The notes under the pieces: model-generated | What the model saw: only the letters and a program-made list of their open reading frames with translations | Told to the model about the DNA's origin: nothing | Databases searched by the model: none | Part shown: positions 25,222 through 33,819 of the stretch, in pieces | How positions within the stretch are numbered: position 1 is the first letter of the stretch | Layout of the letters: the number at the start of each line of letters is the position of its first letter | Program-made: the position numbers and the translations under genes | Source of the DNA: Alphaproteobacteria bacterium | Lineage (GTDB): Bacteria; Pseudomonadota; Alphaproteobacteria; DSM-16000; Inquilinaceae | DNA: 40,073 nucleotides | Direction of reading: 5' to 3' | Assembly: GCA_028284045.1 (NCBI GenBank) | Contig: JANQSN010000026.1 | Span: 1-40,073, forward strand

Positions 25222-27522
25222 ATGACGGGCGACATGGCCGCCGCGTTAGAGCGGATCGAACGAGGCGCAGGCACACCGACCGACCTCGCCGCATTGCGTG
25301 GGCTGATTGCGTCGGTCGGCGCGGTCATCGGCGCCGTGTCCGTCGGCGGCAGTGCGGACGGCGCCAGTATCCGCACCGATGTGCACATCGGCGACCAGAC
25401 CATCACCGTCCCGCTGACCCCGGAGGTGATCGAGGCGCTGCGCAAGCCGCCGGCCGATCCCCGGCTGTTCGACCTGCCGATCCCGCCGAAAGACTTCGTC
25501 GGCCGTGTCGCGGAAGAGGGGCAGTTGCTGGAGGCACTGTCGCGCGGCGCGGACGGCGTCACCATCGCCGGCCTGCGCGGCGTCGGCGGCATCGGCAAGA
25601 CCGCGCTGGCCGCCCGCGTCGCCCGTCTTCTGGCGCTGCATTTCCCCGAAGCCCAGTTCGCCATCGACCTGAAGGGCACCAGCGACCTACCACTAACGCC
25701 GCGCGCGGTGATGGAGGAGGTGATCCGCCGGTTCGATCCGGTCGCCCGATTGTCGGACGACGAAGCGGCGGTGCACGGGCACTATCGCGCGCTGCTTGCC
25801 GGCAAACGCGCACTGATCGTGCTGGACAACGCCCGAGACGCCGCGCAGGTGGCCCCGCTGGTGCCGCCGCCGCCCTCCGCCGCCATCGTCACTGCCCGCA
25901 CCGCCATCACGCTGCCGGGTGGTGCGCCGCCGATCCGCCTGGACAACCTGGCGCGCGATCAGGCGATCACCTTGCTTCGGACTCTTCTTGGGCCTCACCA
26001 GATTTTGGTAGAGGCGTTGGATGGCTTGGCTACCGCCTGCGTCGACCATCCTTTGGCCCTGACGGTGGCCGCGGCAGCGTTGGGGGCGCGTTGGCAGGAG
26101 TACTCGGTCGCCGACTACACTGCAGAAGTCCTGGCCAACCGCGACCGGCTCCGCCTTGACGGCGTGACAGACCACGACGTCATGGCCTCGCTGGACCTCA
26201 GCCTTCGGTCGTTGACGGCCGAAGACCCCGGATTGGCGGAGCGCTGGCGCGATCTTTCCGTACTAGTTGGCAGCTTCGATGCCGAGCAGGCCGCCGTCAT
26301 AGCCGGCTTGAATGACAGTCACGCCGGCACCGCTATGGTGCGTCGCTTGGCCGACCTGGGTTTCCTAGAACCGACCAGCGAGCCCGGCCGCTATCGCCTG
26401 CACGACCTGTTGCGCGACCTTGCCCGCCGCGACCAAGCCGACGAACGGTTCCTCGAGCCGCACGATCGCCATGCCCGCGTCTTCCTGGGCGCGCTCGGGA
26501 CCGCAGAGGAACGCTACTTGCAGGGCGGCGCTGAGAACGCCAATGCGGCCCTGAAGGCTTTCGACCGCGACCGCCGCGACATCGAAGCGGGGCGACACTG
26601 GGCCGTCGCTCGGCTTCAGAGCGGCGGCGATCACGGCCTTACCTCTCGTTACGCGAGTGGCCTAGGGTACGTTGCCAGTCTCAGGATATATCCGTACGAG
26701 CAGATCGTGTGGCTAGAGGACGGTCTCGCTAGCGCCCGCGCCGGCAACGATCTTGACGGCGAAGCCAAAGCGCTCGGCTATCTTGGTAACGCTCATGACG
26801 AGCTCGGCAACCAGCATAAGGCGATCGTGTTTTACGAAGCGCAATTAACCATCGTCCGTAAGATCGGCGACCGACGTGGTGAGGGCGCTACGCTCGGTAA
26901 CCTTGGCCTTGCCCATGCCAACCTCGGCAATCCGCGCAAAGCAATCGACTTCTACGTCGCCAACTTGGCTATCGCCCGCGACATCAATGATCGATGGGGC
27001 GAGGGTGCCGCGCTCGGCAATCTCGGTAACGCCAATGCCGATCTCGGCGACCTACATAGGGCAATAGAACTACATGAGGCGCACTTGAAGATCGCCCGTG
27101 AGATCGGCGACCGACGGGGCGAGGGCAATGCGCTCGGCAACCTCGGCCTCGCACATGCCAGTCTCGGCGATCCGCGTAGGGCAATCGATTTCCATCAAGC
27201 GAATCTCATAATCGCCTCTGAATTGGGTGACAGACGGGGCGAGGGCAATGCGCTCGGCAATCTTGGTGCTGCCCATTTCGATCTTGGCGAGTTGGACAAG
27301 GCGATCGAATTCCATCAAGGAAGTCTCACCATTGCGCGCGAGATTGCTAACCGACGGGGTGAGGGCACTGCTCTTTCCAATCTCGGCGTCGTTTTTCGAC
27401 GTCTAGGCGAAAATAACAAGGCGCGAGATGCTTGGAAAGGAGCGCTGCACATTTACGAAGAAATTGAGAGCTCTCACGCAGAGTCTATGCATCAGTGGCT
27501 CAAAGACCTCGGAAACGCATGA
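25222..27522 (+). CDS. STAND (NB-ARC-like) NTPase with TPR repeats
   Basis: 766 residues. Residues 5-75 look like the effector-associated domains that precede bacterial STAND NTPases: a short helix pair, then GAVSVGGSADGASIRTDVHIGD (motif at 37-58). The NTPase follows the FVGR box (92-95): Walker A GVGGIGKT (120-127), Walker B ALIVLDN (197-203), an Arg finger-like TAR (226), DHPLAL, and an MHD-equivalent LHDLLRDLA near 393. Six TPRs of exactly 40 residues occupy about 513-752. Such proteins act as oligomerising signal switches, some in antiphage immunity. AAGGAA before ATG 25222 supports the start. From about 25970 onward codon use is visibly less GC-biased. A small membrane-protein gene follows by 21 bp. 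Confidence 0.87.
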   Translation: MTGDMAAALERIERGAGTPTDLAALRGLIASVGAVIGAVSVGGSADGASIRTDVHIGDQTITVPLTPEVIEALRKPPADPRLFDLPIPPKDFVGRVAEEGQLLEALSRGADGVTIAGLRGVGGIGKTALAARVARLLALHFPEAQFAIDLKGTSDLPLTPRAVMEEVIRRFDPVARLSDDEAAVHGHYRALLAGKRALIVLDNARDAAQVAPLVPPPPSAAIVTARTAITLPGGAPPIRLDNLARDQAITLLRTLLGPHQILVEALDGLATACVDHPLALTVAAAALGARWQEYSVADYTAEVLANRDRLRLDGVTDHDVMASLDLSLRSLTAEDPGLAERWRDLSVLVGSFDAEQAAVIAGLNDSHAGTAMVRRLADLGFLEPTSEPGRYRLHDLLRDLARRDQADERFLEPHDRHARVFLGALGTAEERYLQGGAENANAALKAFDRDRRDIEAGRHWAVARLQSGGDHGLTSRYASGLGYVASLRIYPYEQIVWLEDGLASARAGNDLDGEAKALGYLGNAHDELGNQHKAIVFYEAQLTIVRKIGDRRGEGATLGNLGLAHANLGNPRKAIDFYVANLAIARDINDRWGEGAALGNLGNANADLGDLHRAIELHEAHLKIAREIGDRRGEGNALGNLGLAHASLGDPRRAIDFHQANLIIASELGDRRGEGNALGNLGAAHFDLGELDKAIEFHQGSLTIAREIANRRGEGTALSNLGVVFRRLGENNKARDAWKGALHIYEEIESSHAESMHQWLKDLGNA
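26758..27477 (+). repeat. Six tandem 120-bp TPR-coding repeats
   Basis: Units begin at 26758, 26878, 26998, 27118, 27238 and 27358, each 120 bp (40 codons). The consensus start is GGCGAGGGC-x-x-x-GCGCTCGGCAA. Units four and five start with the same run GGCGAGGGCAATGCGCTCGG, so the array has expanded or exchanged recently. It encodes the sensor-like superhelix of the STAND protein. Confidence 0.9.
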
Positions 27523-27543
27523 ATTCATCGAAGGAGCACTGTC

Positions 27544-27867
27544 GTGGACACCACCGCGATCATCGCCATCGTCATCGGCGCCGTCATCGTGCTCGCCATC
27601 GTCGTCCTGCGGTTCAATGTCGTGAACATCCGCGGCAAAGTCGGCGACAAGGAAGCGAGCATCGTGGCGAGCCAGCATCCACCGACGCCGGCAGCGGCAC
27701 CGACCGGCACCGGTGCCGTGTCCATCGGCGGATCGGCATCGGCCGCCACTGTCCAGACCGACGTCACCGGCGCCCAGGACCCCGGAGCCGGATCGGTGAC
27801 GACGGCCGGCGACGCGACCGGCGCCGTCATCGGCACCAAGGTTCGCCAGGGGCGCGACGCCGACTGA
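27544..27867 (+). CDS. Small single-pass membrane protein paired with the STAND NTPase
   Basis: 107 residues. One membrane segment (5-22) is followed by FNVVNIRGKVGDKEASIV and a low-complexity, probably disordered tail rich in Ala, Thr, Pro and Gly. Residues 57-74 (GAVSIGGSASAATVQTDV) match residues 37-54 of the preceding STAND protein at 12 of 18 positions. It starts with GTG at 27544, seven bases after AAGGAG, and lies 21 bp behind the NTPase gene, so the two are almost certainly co-expressed. No known family is recognised. A membrane partner or effector of the NTPase is inferred, not shown. Confidence 0.8.
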   Translation: MDTTAIIAIVIGAVIVLAIVVLRFNVVNIRGKVGDKEASIVASQHPPTPAAAPTGTGAVSIGGSASAATVQTDVTGAQDPGAGSVTTAGDATGAVIGTKVRQGRDAD

Positions 27868-27879
27868 CCGTGGAGCCCC

Positions 27880-29478
<1,599 letters not shown>

Positions 29479-29489
29479 CTACGTCCGAT

Positions 29490-30314
29490 TTACCACGGCG
29501 GATCCTCATCCGCGGGCCGGCCGCGGAAGCCCGTGGCGACCAGATAGGTCTCCGCCGATTCGGCGCGGCTGGCCGGCGGCTTGGCGTGGCGCACCTTGGC
29601 GAAGGCCCGCCGCACGCCGGCCAGCAGGTCCGGCGTCGCCCCGCCCTGGAACAGCTTGCACACGAAGCCGCCGCCGGGCGCCAGGACGCCGCAGGCGAAG
29701 TCGAAGGCAGCCTCCGCCAGCGCCAGGATGCGCAGATGGTCCGTCGCCGCATGGCCGGTGGTATCCGGCGACAGGTCCGACAGGACGAGGTCCGCCGGCC
29801 GGCCGAGCAGCGCGGTCAGCCGCTCTGGCGCGGTGGGATCGAGGAAGTCGAGATGCACGACCTCCGCCCCCGCGATCGGATCGATCGCCAGCCGGTCGAT
29901 GGCGACCACCCGGCCGCGCCGCCGGTCCGCCCCGATCCGGGCGACGGCGATCTGCGTCCAGCCCCCCGGCGCCGCCCCGAGATCGACCACCGCCAGGCCG
30001 GGCCTGAGCAGGGCGAACCGGTCGTCGAGCTGGGCCAGCTTGAACGCCGCCCGGCTGCGATAGCCGAGGCGGCGCGCCTCGGCGACGTAAGGGTCGTTGA
30101 GCTGGCGGGCGAGCCAGCGGGTCGAGGCGTTCGACCGGCCGGCGGCGGTGCGCACCCGCTCCGTCGCCGGGCGCGCCCGCAGCGCGCCGCCGCTTGCGCC
30201 CTTGGTGCCCTTGCCGCCCTTGCCGGTGCTGCCGGCCTTGCCGCCGCGGGGGCCGCGAGGCCGGCCAGGTCCGCCGGGTCCGCCTGGCCGGCTCGGCCCG
30301 GATCGCCGGGTCAC
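29490..30314 (-). CDS. rlmE: 23S rRNA (uridine-2'-O-)-methyltransferase RlmE (FtsJ)
   Basis: 274 residues. It methylates U2552 of 23S rRNA using S-adenosylmethionine. The catalytic K-D-K-E set is visible: Lys in YRSRAAFKL, Asp in LSDLSPD, Lys in FVCKLFQG and Glu in ESAETYLVA. The SAM motif is VVDLGAAPGGWTQIA. The first 50 residues are a Gly/Arg/Lys-rich tail, probably disordered and RNA-binding, an extension beyond the E. coli protein. It lies 10 bp downstream of the Ppx/GppA gene, a pairing often seen in alphaproteobacteria. Confidence 0.95.
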   Translation of the reverse strand: MTRRSGPSRPGGPGGPGRPRGPRGGKAGSTGKGGKGTKGASGGALRARPATERVRTAAGRSNASTRWLARQLNDPYVAEARRLGYRSRAAFKLAQLDDRFALLRPGLAVVDLGAAPGGWTQIAVARIGADRRRGRVVAIDRLAIDPIAGAEVVHLDFLDPTAPERLTALLGRPADLVLSDLSPDTTGHAATDHLRILALAEAAFDFACGVLAPGGGFVCKLFQGGATPDLLAGVRRAFAKVRHAKPPASRAESAETYLVATGFRGRPADEDPPW

Positions 30315-30324
30315 CGGCGCCGGC

Positions 30325-31428
30325 TCACCCGCCGCCGGCGCGCGCCGCCACCGGCAGGCGGCGGCCGCGCCGACCGGCGATCAGGTCGAGCAGGATGCCC
30401 TCGCGCAGGCCCCGGTCGGCGATGCGCAGCCGGGTTACCGGCCAGAGCCGGCAGATCGCCTCCACCACCGCGCAGCCGGCCATCACCAGCTCCGCCCGGT
30501 CGGTGCCGATGCAGGGATGGGCCGTCCGTTCGTCCGGCGACATCGCCAACAGCCGGTCGCACAGGCCGTGGATCTCCGCGATCTCCAGATAGCTGCCGTC
30601 GATCACGGAGCGGTCGTAGCGCGGCAGCCGGCGCACGATGCCGGCCAGCGTGGTCACCGTGCCGGAGGAGCCGAGCATCTGCACCTGGCCGCTGGCCACA
30701 CAGGCGGCGATGCCGTGGCGCCGGTCGAAATGGGCGAGGCTGGTGGTGGTCTCGCCGATCACCTGGCGATAGGCCGCCGGACTGATCGCCCCGCCGCCAT
30801 GCCGCTCCGCCAGGTTCACGACGCCGATCGGCAGGCTGATGCTGTCGATGGGCCGCGCCCCGCCGGCGGTCACCTTCAGCCAGATCAGCTCCGTCGATCC
30901 GCCGCCGATGTCGAACATCAGGGCGTGGCCGCGGTCTTCGTCGAACAGCTCCGCACAGCCACGCACGGCCAGCCGGGCCTCTTCCCCCGGCGAGATGACG
31001 TCCAGCTGCAGCCCGGTGGCGGTGGCGACGCGGTCGCGCAGCTCGTCGGTGTTGGCGGCGCGCCGGCAGGCCTCCGTCGCGACCGCGCGGTGCCAGCCGA
31101 CGCCGCGCCGGCGCATCTTCGATGTGCAGATGGCCAGCGCCTTGACGGTCCGGTCGATCGCGGCGTCCGACAGCCGGCCGCTATCGCCCAAGCCCTCGCC
31201 CAGCCGGACGATGCGGCTGAACGCGTCGATCACCTGAAAGCGCCGCGCCGACGGGCGCGCCACCAGGAGCCGACAATTGTTGCTGCCGAGATCGATCGCC
31301 GCCACCGGCCGGCCGCCGTCGCCGCACCGTCGGCCAACGACGTCGAACCGCCGGTCGCCCGCCGGCGTTGCCCCCTCCAACACCTGTCCCCCGTGCAACC
31401 TCAAGGTCCCCGATCGGCCGTCCCCCAA
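30325..31428 (-). CDS. ppx: Ppx/GppA-family phosphatase
   Basis: 367 residues of the actin-like ASKHA fold. AAIDLGSNNCRLLVA (phosphate 1 loop) and LMFDIGGGSTELIW (phosphate 2 loop) are diagnostic, with ATEACRRAANTDEL and SPGEEARLA between them. Members hydrolyse inorganic polyphosphate and/or convert pppGpp to ppGpp; which one applies here cannot be told. The start is uncertain: the open frame begins with TTG 31428, and in-frame GTG or TTG codons exist up to 20 codons later, before the conserved core. The C-terminal HD-type domain of E. coli Ppx is absent, as is usual for this short form. Confidence 0.9.
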   Translation of the reverse strand: MGDGRSGTLRLHGGQVLEGATPAGDRRFDVVGRRCGDGGRPVAAIDLGSNNCRLLVARPSARRFQVIDAFSRIVRLGEGLGDSGRLSDAAIDRTVKALAICTSKMRRRGVGWHRAVATEACRRAANTDELRDRVATATGLQLDVISPGEEARLAVRGCAELFDEDRGHALMFDIGGGSTELIWLKVTAGGARPIDSISLPIGVVNLAERHGGGAISPAAYRQVIGETTTSLAHFDRRHGIAACVASGQVQMLGSSGTVTTLAGIVRRLPRYDRSVIDGSYLEIAEIHGLCDRLLAMSPDERTAHPCIGTDRAELVMAGCAVVEAICRLWPVTRLRIADRGLREGILLDLIAGRRGRRLPVAARAGGG

Positions 31429-31607
31429 CAGCCTGTCCGAATGGTAAATCAGGATCGCCTTCAGGAAAACGTTTCAGCGTCATCGCAACGCCGCAATTGG
31501 GGACTGGCCGACGCACCGCCGCACCGCGGCCGAGGACGACCACCGGTTTTCGCCAGATCGACGGCTTCCCGGTCGACCCGTCCGACGCCCTGCGTCCGTC
31601 GACCAAC

Positions 31608-31655
31608 AGAAGATCGATCGGGCAGAAGATCGATCGGGCAGAAGGCCGATCGCGC
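31608..31655. repeat. Three-unit 16-bp tandem repeat
   Basis: AGAAGATCGATCGGGC occurs at 31608-31623 and again, identical, at 31624-31639. A third copy at 31640-31655 differs at three positions. Each unit contains the palindromic core CGATCG. Confidence 0.85.
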
Positions 31656-31773
31656 TACGATAAAGAAGCCCGCGAAAGTGGATCCTGCGTACCGGAAGAT
31701 TGATGATGTACCTCAATGCTGATACGCAAATTTAACCTGAATTTTCTGTTCCTTTGATCCAAAGAAAAATCTT

Positions 31774-31801
31774 TTGATCTGGATGCAATAGTTGCTATAT
31801 T
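31774..31801 (+). promoter_or_regulatory. Promoter of the FecR-OmpA-kinase operon
   Basis: TTGATC (31774-31779), 16-base spacer, TATATT (31796-31801), inside an AT-rich stretch. Initiation near 31808 would leave a leader of about 175 bases before the FecR start at 31984. Confidence 0.6.
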
Positions 31802-31983
31802 AACAGTGAAATGCCTCAGGATTATTTGATATTGGGCGAACCATGAGACAGCCGCCGGGCGATCACCGCGTCGAAGCGCCGACAATCGGTAGTCTTGCGG
31901 CGAAAATGGTTAAGGGCTTTTGTTCCGGACCCGATCGCATTTACAGTCCGCCTCTTCGGTTTTCCTTGGGGTGACATCGCGTG

Positions 31984-32535
31984 ATGGCAGACCGCTCGAT
32001 CCTCGTTGCACAGACGCCGGCCGTCGTCCGCTGGGTCTCGGTCCTTGTGCCGGCGATCCGACGGTGCCGGCGCGCGGCCGCCGCGACGCTGCTGGTCGCG
32101 TTCGCCGCCGTCCTGTTGGGTGCACCGGCAACCGCCCAGGATGGGCCCGATCCGGCCGATCTCGTGGGCTATGTCCGCACCGCGATGGGCGACGCCTATC
32201 TCGACCGCGACGGCGCCCGGCTCACGCCGGCGATCGGCGACCCGGTCTACCGAACCGACGTCGTCGAGGTCGGATCGCAAGGCGGCCTCGGCATCACCTT
32301 TGTCGACAACACGGTCCTGTCCTTCGGCCCGAACACCCGGTTCGTCTTGTTGGAGTACAGCTTTCAGCCCCGCGACCAGGACTTCAGCTTCGTCGGGCGC
32401 CTCCTGCGCGGGAGCTTCCTCTACACCTCCGGCGATATCGGCCGCATCCGGCCCGACGCGGTGCGGCTGGACACGCCGGCCGGCTTCATCGGCATCCGCG
32501 GCACGCGCTTCGCGGCCGCCATCTCGGACGACTAG
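31984..32535 (+). CDS. Secreted FecR-domain protein
   Basis: 183 residues. An unusually long N-terminus ends in a signal-type hydrophobic stretch (about 32-50, cleavage near ATAQ). The mature part is a compact FecR domain: VGYVRTAMGDAYLDRDGA, the GDPVYRTDVVEVGSQGGLGITFVDNTVLSFGPNTRFVL block, LLRGSFLYTSGDIGR, and VRLDTPAGFIGIRGTRFA. FecR domains outside iron signalling are poorly understood and may bind ligands or partners in the periplasm. No FecI sigma factor or TonB receptor is nearby. The OmpA-type lipoprotein gene follows after 2 bp. ATG 31984 is preferred to the adjacent GTG 31981. Confidence 0.88.
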   Translation: MADRSILVAQTPAVVRWVSVLVPAIRRCRRAAAATLLVAFAAVLLGAPATAQDGPDPADLVGYVRTAMGDAYLDRDGARLTPAIGDPVYRTDVVEVGSQGGLGITFVDNTVLSFGPNTRFVLLEYSFQPRDQDFSFVGRLLRGSFLYTSGDIGRIRPDAVRLDTPAGFIGIRGTRFAAAISDD

Positions 32536-32537
32536 CC

Positions 32538-33614
32538 ATGCGCACCCGGCAATCCGACGGCACGTCCGGACGGCGATCGCGGCGCACAGCCCGGCATCGG
32601 CTAGGCGGCGGCGCCCTGGTGGCGGCGCTGTCCCTCGGCGTCGCCGCCTGCGGCATCACCTACGAACCGGAGCCGGTGCGCCGGCAGGCCGCCGATCCGA
32701 CGACCTTCCAAGGCGCCCTGACGCGGGGCTATCTCGATCTCGCCGCCGCGGAGGCGGCGGAGGGCGACTGGCAGGACGCGGACGTCTTCCTCGATCGGGC
32801 GCGCCGGGTGTCGGCCGGCGACATGGTCCTGCCGGAGGCGGTGGACGCGCGCCAACTGCCCCCCGAGCAACAGGCGCTGGTGGCCGACAGCCGGTCGGAA
32901 CTGATCAGCCTGCTCGACCGGGGCGGTCGGCTGTTCGCCGCCGAGGAGGCGGCGGGCGCGCAGATCTTCTTCGATTGCTGGGTGCAGGAGGCGGAGGAAG
33001 ATCGCCAACCCGACGACATCGCCTCCTGCCGAAATCAGTTCCGGCTGGCGCTGCGGCTGCTGGCGGAGCGGTCCCAGGGCGACGTCCTGCTGCTTCTGCC
33101 GGACGAGGACGGAACCGTCGGTGCGATTACCGTCACGGCGGACACGGGGTCGGTGTCCCTCGACCAACCCGACCAGGCGACGCTGGTGACCGGCCCCGGG
33201 GCCGAACCGGTCGCGCCCGTCGTGATGGACGATCAGACGCGCGACGTGCTGTTCGGCGACGCTATCGCCGCGGCACCGGAAGCGCCGGCCCGGTTCCTGC
33301 TCTATTTCGAGGTCGGTGGCCCCGACCTGACGGCGGAGTCCGCGTCGCTGCTGGCGGAGGTCGAAGCGGAGATCCGCCGCCGAACGGTGCCGAATGTCTC
33401 GGTCATCGGCCACAGCGACACCGTCGGCCCCGCCCCGCTCAACGAGCGGTTGGCCGCCGTGCGCGCCGAGGCGGTTCGCCAACGGCTGCTCGATGCCGGC
33501 ATCCCGCCGGCGCGCGTCGAGGCCGTCTCGTTCGGCGAAAGCCTGCCGCTGGTGGATCTGGGCGACGAGGTGGACGAGCCGCTGAACCGGCGTGTCGAGG
33601 TGATCGTCCGATGA
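32538..33614 (+). CDS. OmpA-family outer-membrane lipoprotein
   Basis: 358 residues. A basic n-region, hydrophobic segment and lipobox LGVAAC give a lipidated Cys38. The middle (about 60-170) is helical and Ala/Glu-rich, resembling alpha-solenoid repeats (YLDLAAAEAAEGDWQDADVFLDRA). The C-terminal OmpA-like domain (about 255-358) has FEVGG, VIGHSDTVGP and NRRVEVIV, the peptidoglycan-binding Asp and Arg positions. It would tether the outer membrane to the cell wall. It lies 2 bp behind the FecR gene and 205 bp before the CHASE2 kinase gene, a recurrent trio in proteobacteria. Confidence 0.9.
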   Translation: MRTRQSDGTSGRRSRRTARHRLGGGALVAALSLGVAACGITYEPEPVRRQAADPTTFQGALTRGYLDLAAAEAAEGDWQDADVFLDRARRVSAGDMVLPEAVDARQLPPEQQALVADSRSELISLLDRGGRLFAAEEAAGAQIFFDCWVQEAEEDRQPDDIASCRNQFRLALRLLAERSQGDVLLLLPDEDGTVGAITVTADTGSVSLDQPDQATLVTGPGAEPVAPVVMDDQTRDVLFGDAIAAAPEAPARFLLYFEVGGPDLTAESASLLAEVEAEIRRRTVPNVSVIGHSDTVGPAPLNERLAAVRAEAVRQRLLDAGIPPARVEAVSFGESLPLVDLGDEVDEPLNRRVEVIVR

Positions 33615-33819
33615 CGGGGATCGGGCGCGCCGGCTCGCCGCCCGCCAGGCGCCGGCCTCACAACGGTCACTTTGCTGGCGCTCATGGACCATTGCGAGAC
33701 ACTTGGCGGGCGCCGTACCCCGTCGCATCCCCTGCACGGAGGATCGATCTGCCGGTCGCGGCGCGGATCGACCCGACCGTGCCGACCGGACGTCGACGCG
33801 GACCGCTGAACGATTGTCC

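Larger units (their letters stand above)
31429..31983. other. Long intergenic region with AT-rich island
   Basis: About 555 bp with no convincing gene. 31429-31600 is GC-rich and presumably holds the leftward promoter of the ppx gene. 31608-31655 holds a 16-bp tandem repeat. About 31690-31830 is markedly AT-rich for this genome and contains the best sigma-70-like promoter in the area, pointing at the FecR-OmpA-kinase operon. Confidence 0.7.

Noticed and set aside
26758..27477. Regular 120-bp repeats considered as a CRISPR array
   Set aside because: No unique spacers; the units are in-frame 40-codon TPRs inside one gene. The 16-bp tandem repeat at 31608 is likewise not a CRISPR.
31429..31720. 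Possible small genes in the long gap before the FecR gene
   Set aside because: Open frames there lack ribosome binding sites and have Arg/Ser-rich, repeat-derived translations.
31984..32535. FecR protein as part of an iron-siderophore FecI/FecR system
   Set aside because: No ECF sigma factor or TonB-dependent receptor in the neighbourhood; the gene partners are an OmpA lipoprotein and a CHASE2 kinase.
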